DNA of 34,172 nucleotides from Defluviitaleaceae bacterium (GTDB lineage: Bacteria; Bacillota; Clostridia; Lachnospirales; WQUN01): positions 1 to 34,172 of the forward strand of contig WQVX01000015.1 in NCBI GenBank assembly GCA_009785615.1, in the 5' to 3' direction. The notes under the pieces are model-generated. The model made no database searches. It was given only the letters and a program-made list of their open reading frames with translations, and had not been told where the DNA came from. Below are positions 1-7,276 of the stretch, piece by piece. The position numbers and the translations under genes were made by a program. Numbering within the stretch: the first letter of the stretch is position 1; each line of letters starts with the position of its first letter.

Positions 1-603
1 ATCATCTGACCTGTTAATTTCCAGGGGTGTATCCTCTCTGTGTTGGTTAATTTTAGGCATGTATTTAATCATTTCCATTACGAAATCTTTTTCACTCTCA
101 GTAAGTTTATTATAATGAAGGAGCATCTTTTTAATTTGGAGATCTTCAAAATTTTTGAGTTCGGCTAATTCAAGGCCGGTCAAAACTTCTATAGGTACTC
201 CAAAAATCCAGGCTATTTTAATTAGGTGGTTAGTGGTTAAACCTCTTCTTCCACACTCTATATGACTTATATATTTGGGGTTTATATCAAGCACGTGTGC
301 CAGTTCTTCTTGAGTTAGTCTATAGGCAATTCTTTGATTTCTAATATTTTCTCCGATAGTAGTATCTAATTTGTCCTTGATGATATCGATATTAACATAA
401 GTTTGATATTCTAGGCATTCAAATTTCATCATTTTATAGGATTCTTCTTCTCTGGCGTCTTTTAAAATTTTAAAACCCTCATTTACGAGAGCACTGTCGT
501 TGTAAAAAGTTCCTTTGCGGATTAAAACTGATGCTCTAAATCCAAGAAATTCATCCTTATCTTTTAAAATGTCCATTAGTATAGCAATGTGTGAATCAAA
601 CAT
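1..603 (-). CDS. C-terminal part of a frameshifted XRE-type helix-turn-helix regulator (runs off the window)
   Basis: The minus strand is open from the left edge to about position 662 in this frame; 603 is the first ATG. A classic XRE helix-turn-helix lies near positions 195-360 (RLTQEELAHVLDINPKYISH, then IECGRRGL), so it probably binds DNA as a dimer. The residues upstream of it (LEKGYIIEPTRQLIDM and on) read as a natural protein and continue the 660-1100 fragment after a -1 shift, so this is probably the second half of one regulator rather than a separate gene. The helix-turn-helix in the middle or end of a longer helical protein is less usual than an N-terminal one. It is divergent from the radical SAM peptide locus, so regulation of that locus is plausible but inferred. 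The true C-terminus is outside the window. Confidence 0.6.
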   Translation of the reverse strand, partial: MFDSHIAILMDILKDKDEFLGFRASVLIRKGTFYNDSALVNEGFKILKDAREEESYKMMKFECLEYQTYVNIDIIKDKLDTTIGENIRNQRIAYRLTQEELAHVLDINPKYISHIECGRRGLTTNHLIKIAWIFGVPIEVLTGLELAELKNFEDLQIKKMLLHYNKLTESEKDFVMEMIKYMPKINQHREDTPLEINRSDD

Positions 604-659
604 ATCTATTAATTGCCGAGTAGGCTCAATTATATAACCCTTTTCAAGATATTTTGCTC

Positions 660-1100
660 TTAATAATCGGCACGAGATGTTAAAGCTAAAAGACGCTTTA
701 ATAGTATCGTACTCTGATTTATTTGAGTAGTGTTTTTCCAATCCCTTTGAAAATTTTTTTCAAATTGCAACTGTATATCTTCAAAATTCTCTACATGACC
801 GATTGATGCGGCTAAAATTCTAACATCCCACTTGTCCAAGTCTGCCGTATTAGCAAGTCTTTTTAATGTTGGAGTAAGTATTTCACAACCTTTTTCAAAA
901 TTTCCATATCGCCTTTCAAGCTCTTCAGTCTTTGATAACCGTAACAAATCATTTATCTGAATATCATCCCCATAAGTTTCGATATAATCATTCAACCTAT
1001 CTTTTACAGTTTTGCTTTCATTGGATTTATGATTGCCACCGACTACAAAAAAAACTTTCAATAATTCTTGCTTCGATTCTTGCTTTAATTCTAAATTCAT
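660..1100 (-). CDS. N-terminal fragment of the frameshifted XRE-type regulator
   Basis: A 146-residue reading frame starts at ATG 1100, preceded by a GAGAGGG ribosome site. It ends at a TAA at 660-662. The protein is charged and helical (DRLNDYIETYGDDIQINDLL and similar), with no named domain that I recognise. Beyond its stop, the -1 frame continues with protein-like sequence (LRAKYLEKGY) leading to an XRE helix-turn-helix, so one lost base (for example one T in GATTATTTAAGA) would explain the split. The break could be a true pseudogene, a sequencing error, or less likely programmed frameshifting. No slippery heptamer is obvious at the site. The gene faces away from the radical SAM operon across a 483-bp gap. 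Confidence 0.6.
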   Translation of the reverse strand: MNLELKQESKQELLKVFFVVGGNHKSNESKTVKDRLNDYIETYGDDIQINDLLRLSKTEELERRYGNFEKGCEILTPTLKRLANTADLDKWDVRILAASIGHVENFEDIQLQFEKNFQRDWKNTTQINQSTILLKRLLALTSRADY

Positions 1101-1583
1101 TATTCCCTCTCCTCAACTTACCAAATTATGTTATTTTAATACATAAAGCATTATAATATGAAACGCTAGATTTGTAAAGAATTTAATTCTGTCTGTATTA
1201 ATTTTTTGTCCGTACTAATTTTCATGTCGTATTTATGTATGTCTCCATTTATGAAGTTTTATAACTCTACATTCTAGTATACATGTATACATTTTTGACT
1301 ACTTTAAATACTCGTTTTATGCCATGGTCTAATAAAATGTTCTTTGATATTATCTGACATATCAACAAGAATTTCTTGTGCCATTTATTAATCTTCAAAA
1401 CAACGGCAAAAAAATATCAATTGTTGAATTTGTGTCGTTTGTAGTGCTTATTTATAGGATGAAATTACCTGTGTTCAATGAAATTAATCATCTGTAAATG
1501 GCTTAAATATTTAATTTAGAAATTTATAACGCTAAAATTCAACATTCATAGTTAATATTATTTTAAGAAGGAGAAGCGATATT
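1101..1583. other. Divergent intergenic region of the RiPP locus
   Basis: This AT-rich gap separates the leftward regulator from the rightward radical SAM gene and must hold both promoters. I see a perfect 14-bp palindrome at 1277-1290 followed by TTGACT at 1295-1300, but no convincing -10 box at the expected distance. Only very short open frames (11-12 codons) without ribosome sites occur, so I see no further gene here. Confidence 0.5.
1277..1290. promoter_or_regulatory. Perfect palindrome, candidate operator
   Basis: GTATACATGTATAC is its own reverse complement and lies immediately upstream of a TTGACT box. This is the size and position expected of a dimeric repressor operator, and the adjacent XRE-type regulator is the obvious candidate binder. 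The assignment is inferred from position only. Confidence 0.35.
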
Positions 1584-2888
1584 ATGTTAAATGGATACAA
1601 AGCTTCAATTTATAATGTTGTAACAAATCATGGAGAAAAGTATTTGTTGTTTAATACCAAAAGTTTATCTTTAATGGAAATCAAAAAAGAATATCATGAT
1701 GAAATTATAGAAGATAACTATGATTTTGTTGAAAAACTTGATAACCCTATTATTAGCTGTTTAATAGAAAACGAATTTATAATTGAAAGCGATATTGATG
1801 AAATGTTTTTGCTGAAAGAATTATATAATGACCACAAAAAGAATAGTAAAGTATTATATTTAAGTGTAATGTTAACATTTGATTGTAATTTCAGATGTAC
1901 ATATTGCTTTGAAAAACAAAGGGATGTGCATATAAGTCAGGATATTCAAGACAGTGTTATAGAATTAATAAAGAAAAAAATAGATAAATATGATGCTATA
2001 TTTTTAGATTGGTATGGTGGTGAGCCTCTCCTGGATTTGAATATAATGGAAAATATGTCCGAAAAAATCATTTCACTATGTAGAGAAAATAATGTAGAGT
2101 ATCAAGCATCAATAACAACAAATGGTTTTTTGCTTGATGAAGAAGTTTGTAAACGATTGAAAGCAATTCATGTGGAGTCAGCACAAATAACCTTAGACGG
2201 CCCCCAAACTATACATGACCAACGAAGGCATTTAATTTCAAAGGGTGGAACATTTGATATAATCGTTAAAAACATAAAAAACATGAAAGAAATAATAAAA
2301 CCATTTATACGTATTAATGTAGATAAAACTAATTTAGATAGCCTTGATGAATTACTTTTATATTTCGCCCAAGAAAATATGAAAGATATTGAAATTTCGA
2401 TAAAAGCAGTAGTTTCCTCTGAGTCCAATCCAGTTGATGATGATGTTATTGATGATATATCTTTTTCAAATATTTTGATCGAAAAAGCAAAACTAGTAAG
2501 AAAGCTAGGGTTAAAAGATTCTATATTGCATAATTTTGAAAATTTTGATCCAAAATTCTGTATTGTTGACCTTGACTCACAATTCATCGTTACTCCTGAA
2601 GGTAATATATATAAATGCGGGGAATCATATGAAGATGGGGACATGGGTTGTGTAGGTTTGCTAAAAGACGATGGTAATTTAGATATTGAACGAGAAAAAA
2701 GAGCAATTTGGGATAAGGATCCTTTTTCAGATAAAGAATGTTTAGAATGTGTGATATTTCCTCTTTGTATGGGAGGATGTCAAATGAAAAAAGTAGTTAA
2801 AAAGAAGGATTGGTGTGCTGGTGTAATAAAGAATAATTTAAGCGACTTAATCGGCCTATATTACGAAGATAATTACCAAAATTTATAA
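1584..2888 (+). CDS. Radical SAM/SPASM peptide maturase
   Basis: This 434-residue enzyme should modify the short peptide encoded just downstream. The radical SAM cluster motif is C101-x3-C105-x2-C108 (CNFRCTYC), followed by GGEP at about 145-148, which contacts S-adenosylmethionine. The C-terminal SPASM domain supplies Cys at about 326, 345, 356, 386, 389, 395, 399 and 411, enough for two auxiliary iron-sulfur clusters. The first 100 residues precede the barrel and may include a peptide-recognition region. AAGAAGGAG precedes ATG 1584. SPASM maturases of this layout typically make thioether, C-C or epimerised products on ribosomal peptides; which one cannot be read from the sequence. Gene order (maturase, peptide, ABC exporter) supports a RiPP role. 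I cannot place it in a named subfamily. Confidence 0.9.
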   Translation: MLNGYKASIYNVVTNHGEKYLLFNTKSLSLMEIKKEYHDEIIEDNYDFVEKLDNPIISCLIENEFIIESDIDEMFLLKELYNDHKKNSKVLYLSVMLTFDCNFRCTYCFEKQRDVHISQDIQDSVIELIKKKIDKYDAIFLDWYGGEPLLDLNIMENMSEKIISLCRENNVEYQASITTNGFLLDEEVCKRLKAIHVESAQITLDGPQTIHDQRRHLISKGGTFDIIVKNIKNMKEIIKPFIRINVDKTNLDSLDELLLYFAQENMKDIEISIKAVVSSESNPVDDDVIDDISFSNILIEKAKLVRKLGLKDSILHNFENFDPKFCIVDLDSQFIVTPEGNIYKCGESYEDGDMGCVGLLKDDGNLDIEREKRAIWDKDPFSDKECLECVIFPLCMGGCQMKKVVKKKDWCAGVIKNNLSDLIGLYYEDNYQNL

Positions 2889-2979
2889 ATTACAGATTTG
2901 TTTATGCTTCAATTTATCATTATGAGGTTATTTGAGTTTCAACAAAATGCTAATACAACACATTAAGGAGGATTAAAGC

Positions 2980-3066
2980 ATGAATTTAATAATTAAAAAA
3001 AGAATTACGCTTTCAAAAGCTGATCTTGTTCCTGTTTCCATGCTATGTTGTAGAGGAAGAATGTAA
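2980..3066 (+). CDS. Small RiPP precursor-like peptide (28 aa)
   Basis: ATG 2980 is preceded at ideal spacing by AAGGAGG (2965-2971), the strongest ribosome site in the neighbourhood, and the frame ends at TAA 3064-3066. The peptide has a basic N-terminal stretch (MNLIIKKRITLSKADL) and a short C-terminal segment with adjacent cysteines (VPVSMLCCRGRM). Leader plus Cys-containing core is the expected layout of a substrate for a SPASM maturase. It sits 91 bp after that gene, and a stem-loop follows before the exporter genes. The CC pair is the likely site of modification. I do not recognise the family, and no second precursor copy is visible in the locus. Confidence 0.65.
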   Translation: MNLIIKKRITLSKADLVPVSMLCCRGRM

Positions 3067-3187
3067 ATAAAACATAATTTCAATTTGTAATATTAATAAT
3101 AATTAAATTTAATGATTTCAAAACAGTATGTATAACTAAATTCAAGAATTTTGTTGATCTCAGTTTACCTATATATATTTAGTTTTC

Positions 3188-3235
3188 AACAGTTTTAAGC
3201 TCAGCTTGCATAATTTTCAAGCTGGGCTTGATCTG
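3188..3235 (+). terminator. Stem-loop between precursor peptide and ABC genes
   Basis: AAGCTCAGCTTG (3197-3208) pairs with CAAGCTGGGCTT (3218-3229) with one G-U, and AACAG/CTGTT extends the stem after an internal loop. The following bases are T-rich but not a clean T run. It could be a leaky terminator that lowers exporter expression relative to the peptide, or an RNA-stabilising hairpin behind the short peptide message. Confidence 0.5.
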
Positions 3236-3327
3236 TTATATTGTTATTAAATGGATTTTGTGAAATTTTTGTAATCAAGCTATGAAACAAACTGAATACA
3301 ACATTTCAGTTTATGAGAGGTGAAAAT

Positions 3328-4236
3328 ATGCTGGAAGTAAATCGTATTACCAAAATCTTTGGTAAAGGTGATAGGTCTGTTGTTGCCAACAAAGATATAA
3401 GTTTATCCATCCCTAAAGGCTCAATCGTTGGTTTTTTAGGGGCAAATGGTGCAGGCAAAACTACCCTTGTAAAAATCATTTGCAACTTAATAACTCCAAC
3501 CGGCGGTAATGTAATTTTACACGGAAAAGATGTCCATAAAACACCTCATATTGCTCATGAAAAAATTGGGGTAATGCTTGAAGGTGCTAGAAATTTGTAT
3601 AATTTCTTATCGCTGGATGAAAACATGCAGTATTTTTCATTGTTAAATAAACTTGATACGGATAATTTTTTAAAAAATAAAAAGTATTTGCTTGATGTTT
3701 TTGATTTATCGGATAAAAGCAAAACGGTAGTAAATGAGCTATCCAGAGGAATGCAGCAAAAAGCAGCATTAATAATTGCTCTGCTAAAAGAACCTGACTT
3801 ATTGATTTTAGATGAACCTACATTGGGTTTAGATATTACATCTCAAATAACAATGAAAGAAGTGCTTAAAAATAGTATAAGCAAAAAGGAAAACACGCTT
3901 ATAATCTGCACTCATGATTTATCTGTGGTTAATGAAGTTTGTGAGAAAGTTTGCATATTCAATAAAGGAGAGCTTAAAGTATACGATAGCATAAATTCTT
4001 TAAAAAATGAAAGTGCCTATAACAACTATAGTGTAGTTGTTAAAAAGAGTGAAAAAATTATGACTTATGTCAGCAGTCAAAACATTCAAAATAAAGAAGA
4101 AGGCGAGTCTTATATAGAAATGAATATCAGCAACTTAGAAGATTTGCTATCTATCACAGCACCAAATGAAATTATTAAAATCGAAAAAAACATCAACAAT
4201 ATCGAAAAATTATTAACAGAGTTAGCAGGTGATTAA
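3328..4236 (+). CDS. ABC transporter ATP-binding protein (RiPP exporter)
   Basis: ATPase subunit that powers export through the membrane protein encoded next. Visible motifs are Walker A GANGAGKT (about 38-45), signature LSRGMQQ (about 138), Walker B LLILDEP (about 160) and an H-loop THD. The C-terminal 85 residues or so lie beyond the core ATPase fold, as in many ABC-2 subfamily ATPases. The start is taken at ATG 3328 because AGAGGTGA lies 7 bp upstream; the ATG at 3313 falls just before that site and has none of its own. Only 2 bp separate it from the permease gene. Its position behind the maturase and peptide suggests it exports the finished peptide or gives self-protection. It carries no C39 peptidase domain, so leader removal must occur elsewhere. 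Confidence 0.9.
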   Translation: MLEVNRITKIFGKGDRSVVANKDISLSIPKGSIVGFLGANGAGKTTLVKIICNLITPTGGNVILHGKDVHKTPHIAHEKIGVMLEGARNLYNFLSLDENMQYFSLLNKLDTDNFLKNKKYLLDVFDLSDKSKTVVNELSRGMQQKAALIIALLKEPDLLILDEPTLGLDITSQITMKEVLKNSISKKENTLIICTHDLSVVNEVCEKVCIFNKGELKVYDSINSLKNESAYNNYSVVVKKSEKIMTYVSSQNIQNKEEGESYIEMNISNLEDLLSITAPNEIIKIEKNINNIEKLLTELAGD

Positions 4237-4238
4237 TC

Positions 4239-5018
4239 ATGTATAAAATGGTGAAAGCAGAATGCCTTATGCTTTACGGCGAATTAAAGCAGTATTATAT
4301 GAACTATGTATTTTATAATATTGGGTTATTAATAATTTTTATGGGAATATTTTATTCGTTTTCAGACTCAGATAATGGTATGGCATTAGGAATGTTATAT
4401 GCTCTTGTAATGTGGCAACTATGCATGGCTGCATTATCTTACCTTCCAAATGTGATTCAAGACGAAGCCCTAATGGGCACCCTTGAGCAAATATCTATGA
4501 CAAGAACAAGTATATTTAAAGTTTTAATATCCAAGGTAATTGTTTCAGCAATATTTGATATTGTAAAAGCAAGTGTGTTATTTTTTATCTGCCTTTTCTT
4601 ATTTAACTTGCAGGGATTAATATTAGAAGCCGGCAGTATTAATTTTTTGCTTATTGGTATTATTATAGCAACTTTTGTGACCTTTTATGCGTTTGGTCTT
4701 TTTTTCGCCGGAGTCGCTCTTTTTTATAAAAGAATACATGCTATCATTCAGGTTATATCTTATGCATTGCTATTTTTCACAAACATAACCGTATCTGTTG
4801 ATTACCTACCGGCAGTTATAAGAATAATAAGTAACATCGTTCCTATATCTTGGGCAGTTAGGTATATTAATATGATTTTAGAAGGATATCACGGGCAGTT
4901 GAACGAAATTGTTATGTGGTATTTAGTTTCATCCATTTTATTTATCATGGTTGGATTTATAGGATTTAGGGTTTTATTGATGAGAGCTAAAAAACTGGGT
5001 AAATTGGCTCATTATTAA
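4239..5018 (+). CDS. ABC-2 type transporter permease
   Basis: A 259-residue integral membrane protein with about six hydrophobic segments (for example FYNIGLLIIFMGIFYSF, FLLIGIIIATFVTFYAFGLF and LVSSILFIMVGFIGF), typical of ABC-2 family permeases. A conserved short coupling region (DEALMGTLEQISMTRTS) lies between the second and third segments. Translation begins at ATG 4239, 2 bp after the ATPase stop, with GGTGAT as ribosome site, so the pair is translationally coupled. It should form the channel used by the upstream ATPase. The substrate is inferred to be the modified peptide from the gene neighbourhood. It ends the RiPP unit; a perfect hairpin follows at 5061-5096. Confidence 0.88.
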   Translation: MYKMVKAECLMLYGELKQYYMNYVFYNIGLLIIFMGIFYSFSDSDNGMALGMLYALVMWQLCMAALSYLPNVIQDEALMGTLEQISMTRTSIFKVLISKVIVSAIFDIVKASVLFFICLFLFNLQGLILEAGSINFLLIGIIIATFVTFYAFGLFFAGVALFYKRIHAIIQVISYALLFFTNITVSVDYLPAVIRIISNIVPISWAVRYINMILEGYHGQLNEIVMWYLVSSILFIMVGFIGFRVLLMRAKKLGKLAHY

Positions 5019-5060
5019 AATTTCCTATCTTTTAAAGATATTTTCATCCGGACAAACGAT

Positions 5061-5096
5061 CACCAAAAGATACCATGCAAATAGTATCTTTTGGTG
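5061..5096 (+). promoter_or_regulatory. Perfect 13-bp hairpin upstream of the lectin unit
   Basis: CACCAAAAGATAC (5061-5073) and GTATCTTTTGGTG (5084-5096) are exact reverse complements with a 10-base loop. No T run follows, so it is not a textbook terminator. It may end the ABC transcript weakly, act as an operator, or fold in the 5' leader of the gene at 5131. Confidence 0.45.
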
Positions 5097-5130
5097 TACA
5101 ATTATGTAAACTTACAGAAAGGATGATTTT

Positions 5131-5514
5131 ATGAAAGAAATCTCATTTGAACTGGGTGAATTTCCAAAAGGATATTTTTTATGCTGGGAAGTTTCAACCC
5201 AAACCCCAAAGGCTGTGAATGTGAGACTAACAGTAGGAAACACCACTTATTTTAACGTCTCCAAAAACAAAGGAACTAATAATTTTCAGTTGCTAAATCT
5301 AAATTCCAGGGATCACAACGTCTCGGAAACCCCTATCCTCACAGTAGGAGTATCTGATTCTACACGCCTTCAAAAAAGTAGTGTTACAGGGGCTATTAAT
5401 GATCCCGTCGAACGCAAGGTCGGATATGTATATACCATTTGTATTGAAGATGCTGACGACAACGACTTCAACGATGTTTACATAAACATTGTTGGATGGG
5501 CACGTAAAAATTGA
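5131..5514 (+). CDS. LecB/PA-IIL-like calcium-dependent lectin, copy 1
   Basis: A 127-residue protein without signal peptide or membrane segment. Its C-terminal motif E106-D-A-D-D-N-D-F-N-D115 matches the LecB (PA-IIL) site EDGTDNDYND, in which the Glu, Asp and Asn side chains bind two calcium ions that hold fucose or mannose. The remainder shows the alternating pattern of a small beta-sandwich of LecB length (about 115 aa), and an aromatic strand ending in W follows the motif as in LecB. LecB ends in a Gly whose carboxylate completes a neighbour's site; this copy ends in RKN, so that contact may be altered. AAAGGATG precedes ATG 5131. It is paralogous to the gene at 6785. Other beta-sandwich calcium-binding families (DUF4114-like) are an alternative. 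Confidence 0.7.
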   Translation: MKEISFELGEFPKGYFLCWEVSTQTPKAVNVRLTVGNTTYFNVSKNKGTNNFQLLNLNSRDHNVSETPILTVGVSDSTRLQKSSVTGAINDPVERKVGYVYTICIEDADDNDFNDVYINIVGWARKN

Positions 5515-5536
5515 TTTAATGAGAGGATTGATTTAA

Positions 5537-6730
5537 TTGGATATTAGTTTTCATTATTTTGCTGTAAAAACAGTTGCCCGTGCTGCCGGGCTAAATGAGA
5601 AAAGAGCACAGAGGATTGCAGAGTATTCTCAATTTATTGATGATTATAACCAATTCGCATATACTTTTGCAAAAAAAATACCGAGTTATGTTAAAGCTCC
5701 GGAATTGGATATTGTATACAATGAAACTCTTAAAATAATAAACCCGGTTACAACAGGATTTTATACCTGGGATGACTATGTTTTAATTGCAAGTCCGCGC
5801 CAGCAACGGCTTACAGTTGTGCCATATCATTTCATTCCTATGAATGAACAGAAAATGAAAAAAGAAAATGACTGGAGAACTGTTCCGGCTACCCTAAATA
5901 ATGGTTCGTATATAGCAGATGAGCTTAAAGATCTTAAAAATGATATTGCTAAAGGGACAATAAATGAAAATGACGCGCTAATGAAAAGCGGTATGTTATT
6001 ACACACCTTTGCAGACACACATGCACATCAGCTTTTTACCGGATTTTTGACACCATACAACTCGGCTTCATTAGTTAGCGCATTTGATAATATTACAGGT
6101 AAAGATATAACTAAAGAAGCTCAATATTGGATAGATAAGTTCCTGTCTATAATAAAAAAATTCATACCGGTTCCAACCATTGGACATATGATACTTGGGC
6201 ATGTTCCGGATTTAACACATATAAGTTTTGAAATGAAATATAAGGGTTCCGATGGAAAGATTCATCATCATACCAGAAGTAATACAGAAGTTTTTGCAAA
6301 TGTTTGCAAGCTTCTCTACGATTATCTGAAAGACCTTCCTTATGCAACAGAAACGCCTACCCCGTGGAACGAACTAGAGCCGCTTATTGCTAAAGGTTTA
6401 CTGGTTAATGCAGTAAAAGAGCTTGAAGAAAATGAGAAAAATGCAGTTAAAAAACTTACAGAACATTGGTCAAAGATTTTTAACTATAACTATGAATATA
6501 GCAGTGACAAGATTAGAAACAGCTTTGTTAACGCTAACGCACCTCTTGAAGTTATGACTGTAGAGCTTGACGGGCAAACAGTAAACTTAATTGGCACTGA
6601 CTATAGTGATGAATTTTTTAAATATAATCTCTTCGCTGACAAGCATCTGGTTAAGTTGTACGGCCCCAAACCAAGAAGTTGGTTTAGTGCTGAAAATATA
6701 GAATTTTATGATTTTCCGGTTTTTGATTGA
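5537..6730 (+). CDS. DUF6765-like protein, possible zinc-dependent hydrolase
   Basis: A 397-residue soluble protein that begins MDISFHYFAVKTVARAAGLN, as DUF6765 family proteins do as I recall the family. The segment LLHTFADTHAHQLF places H156, D160, H162 and H164 in a His-x3-Asp-x-His-x-His array. That resembles the metal-binding helix of zinc phospholipase C and P1 nuclease enzymes, and further His clusters (GHVPDLTHISF, KIHHHTRSN) follow. The enzymatic role is inference. There is no signal peptide. The start is TTG 5537 with GAGAGG 10 bp upstream, 22 bp after lectin copy 1. A lectin gene on each side suggests that the enzyme acts on or near glycosylated surfaces or forms a complex with the lectins. 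Confidence 0.65.
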   Translation: MDISFHYFAVKTVARAAGLNEKRAQRIAEYSQFIDDYNQFAYTFAKKIPSYVKAPELDIVYNETLKIINPVTTGFYTWDDYVLIASPRQQRLTVVPYHFIPMNEQKMKKENDWRTVPATLNNGSYIADELKDLKNDIAKGTINENDALMKSGMLLHTFADTHAHQLFTGFLTPYNSASLVSAFDNITGKDITKEAQYWIDKFLSIIKKFIPVPTIGHMILGHVPDLTHISFEMKYKGSDGKIHHHTRSNTEVFANVCKLLYDYLKDLPYATETPTPWNELEPLIAKGLLVNAVKELEENEKNAVKKLTEHWSKIFNYNYEYSSDKIRNSFVNANAPLEVMTVELDGQTVNLIGTDYSDEFFKYNLFADKHLVKLYGPKPRSWFSAENIEFYDFPVFD

Positions 6731-6784
6731 ACGGGAGAATAAGAATAGGTTAATGGATAAGATCTATTATGAGAGGAATTTTTT

Positions 6785-7162
6785 ATGCCAAGAAAAACAA
6801 TAAATCTTACTGAAATTCCAAGCGGTTATTTTTTAACCTGGCAGTATTTAACACAAGCTTATAATCATTCATCTGTAAAACTTGAAGCAGGTGAACAATT
6901 ATTTTTTGATAAATCTAAAACAAATAATGTAACCGACCTACAAGTTATTGCACACGGTTCCGGTGTTTATACATCCAAATCGCCATTGACATTAACTATA
7001 GAAACAACTCCTAAACTTGAAATTGAAGTTGTTAGTGGTGCAATTCATGACAGCAATGTAAACAAGGTCGGATATTCGTATTCCTTTGCAATTGAAGATT
7101 GGGACGATAACGACTACAATGATGTTTACATTAATATTATGGCCTGGGCAAAACAAGGGTAA
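6785..7162 (+). CDS. LecB/PA-IIL-like calcium-dependent lectin, copy 2
   Basis: A 125-residue paralogue of the gene at 5131. Shared features include a start like IPSGYFLTW, a KVGY strand, and the C-terminal site E104-D-W-D-D-N-D-Y-N-D113, which retains every calcium-ligand position of LecB. It ends in WAKQG, and the terminal Gly matches the LecB C-terminus that reaches into a partner's binding site, so this copy is the better candidate for a canonical dimer. No secretion signal is visible; LecB itself also lacks one. GAGAGGA lies 10 bp upstream of ATG 6785, and the same ribosome-site sequence precedes the DUF6765 gene. A strong bidirectional terminator follows at 7204. Sugar specificity cannot be read because the N-terminal specificity loop aligns poorly. 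Confidence 0.7.
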   Translation: MPRKTINLTEIPSGYFLTWQYLTQAYNHSSVKLEAGEQLFFDKSKTNNVTDLQVIAHGSGVYTSKSPLTLTIETTPKLEIEVVSGAIHDSNVNKVGYSYSFAIEDWDDNDYNDVYINIMAWAKQG

Positions 7163-7203
7163 AGCTCAACTTTTCTGATGGGATCAAAGTTTGACCTTAC
7201 TAA

Positions 7204-7247
7204 AAACGCCCCTATAAAAGTTTGATTTAACTTTTATAGGGGCGTTT
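7204..7247. terminator. Bidirectional terminator between convergent genes
   Basis: AAACGCCCCTATAAAAGTT (7204-7222) and its exact reverse complement (7229-7247) form a 19-bp stem with a 6-base loop. A-rich and T-rich flanks lie on both sides. It separates the lectin unit from the convergent surface protein gene. Confidence 0.9.
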
Positions 7248-7276
7248 GCTTTTATGTTACTAGTTTTTTAATGATA

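Noticed and set aside
2168..2644. Long minus-strand frame inside the radical SAM gene
   Set aside because: Lies fully within the maturase gene and shows no family signatures; shadow frame.
5026..5040. Self-complementary TATCTTTTAAAGATA after the exporter
   Set aside because: Short palindrome without a loop, no sign of a regulator; possibly chance in AT-rich DNA.
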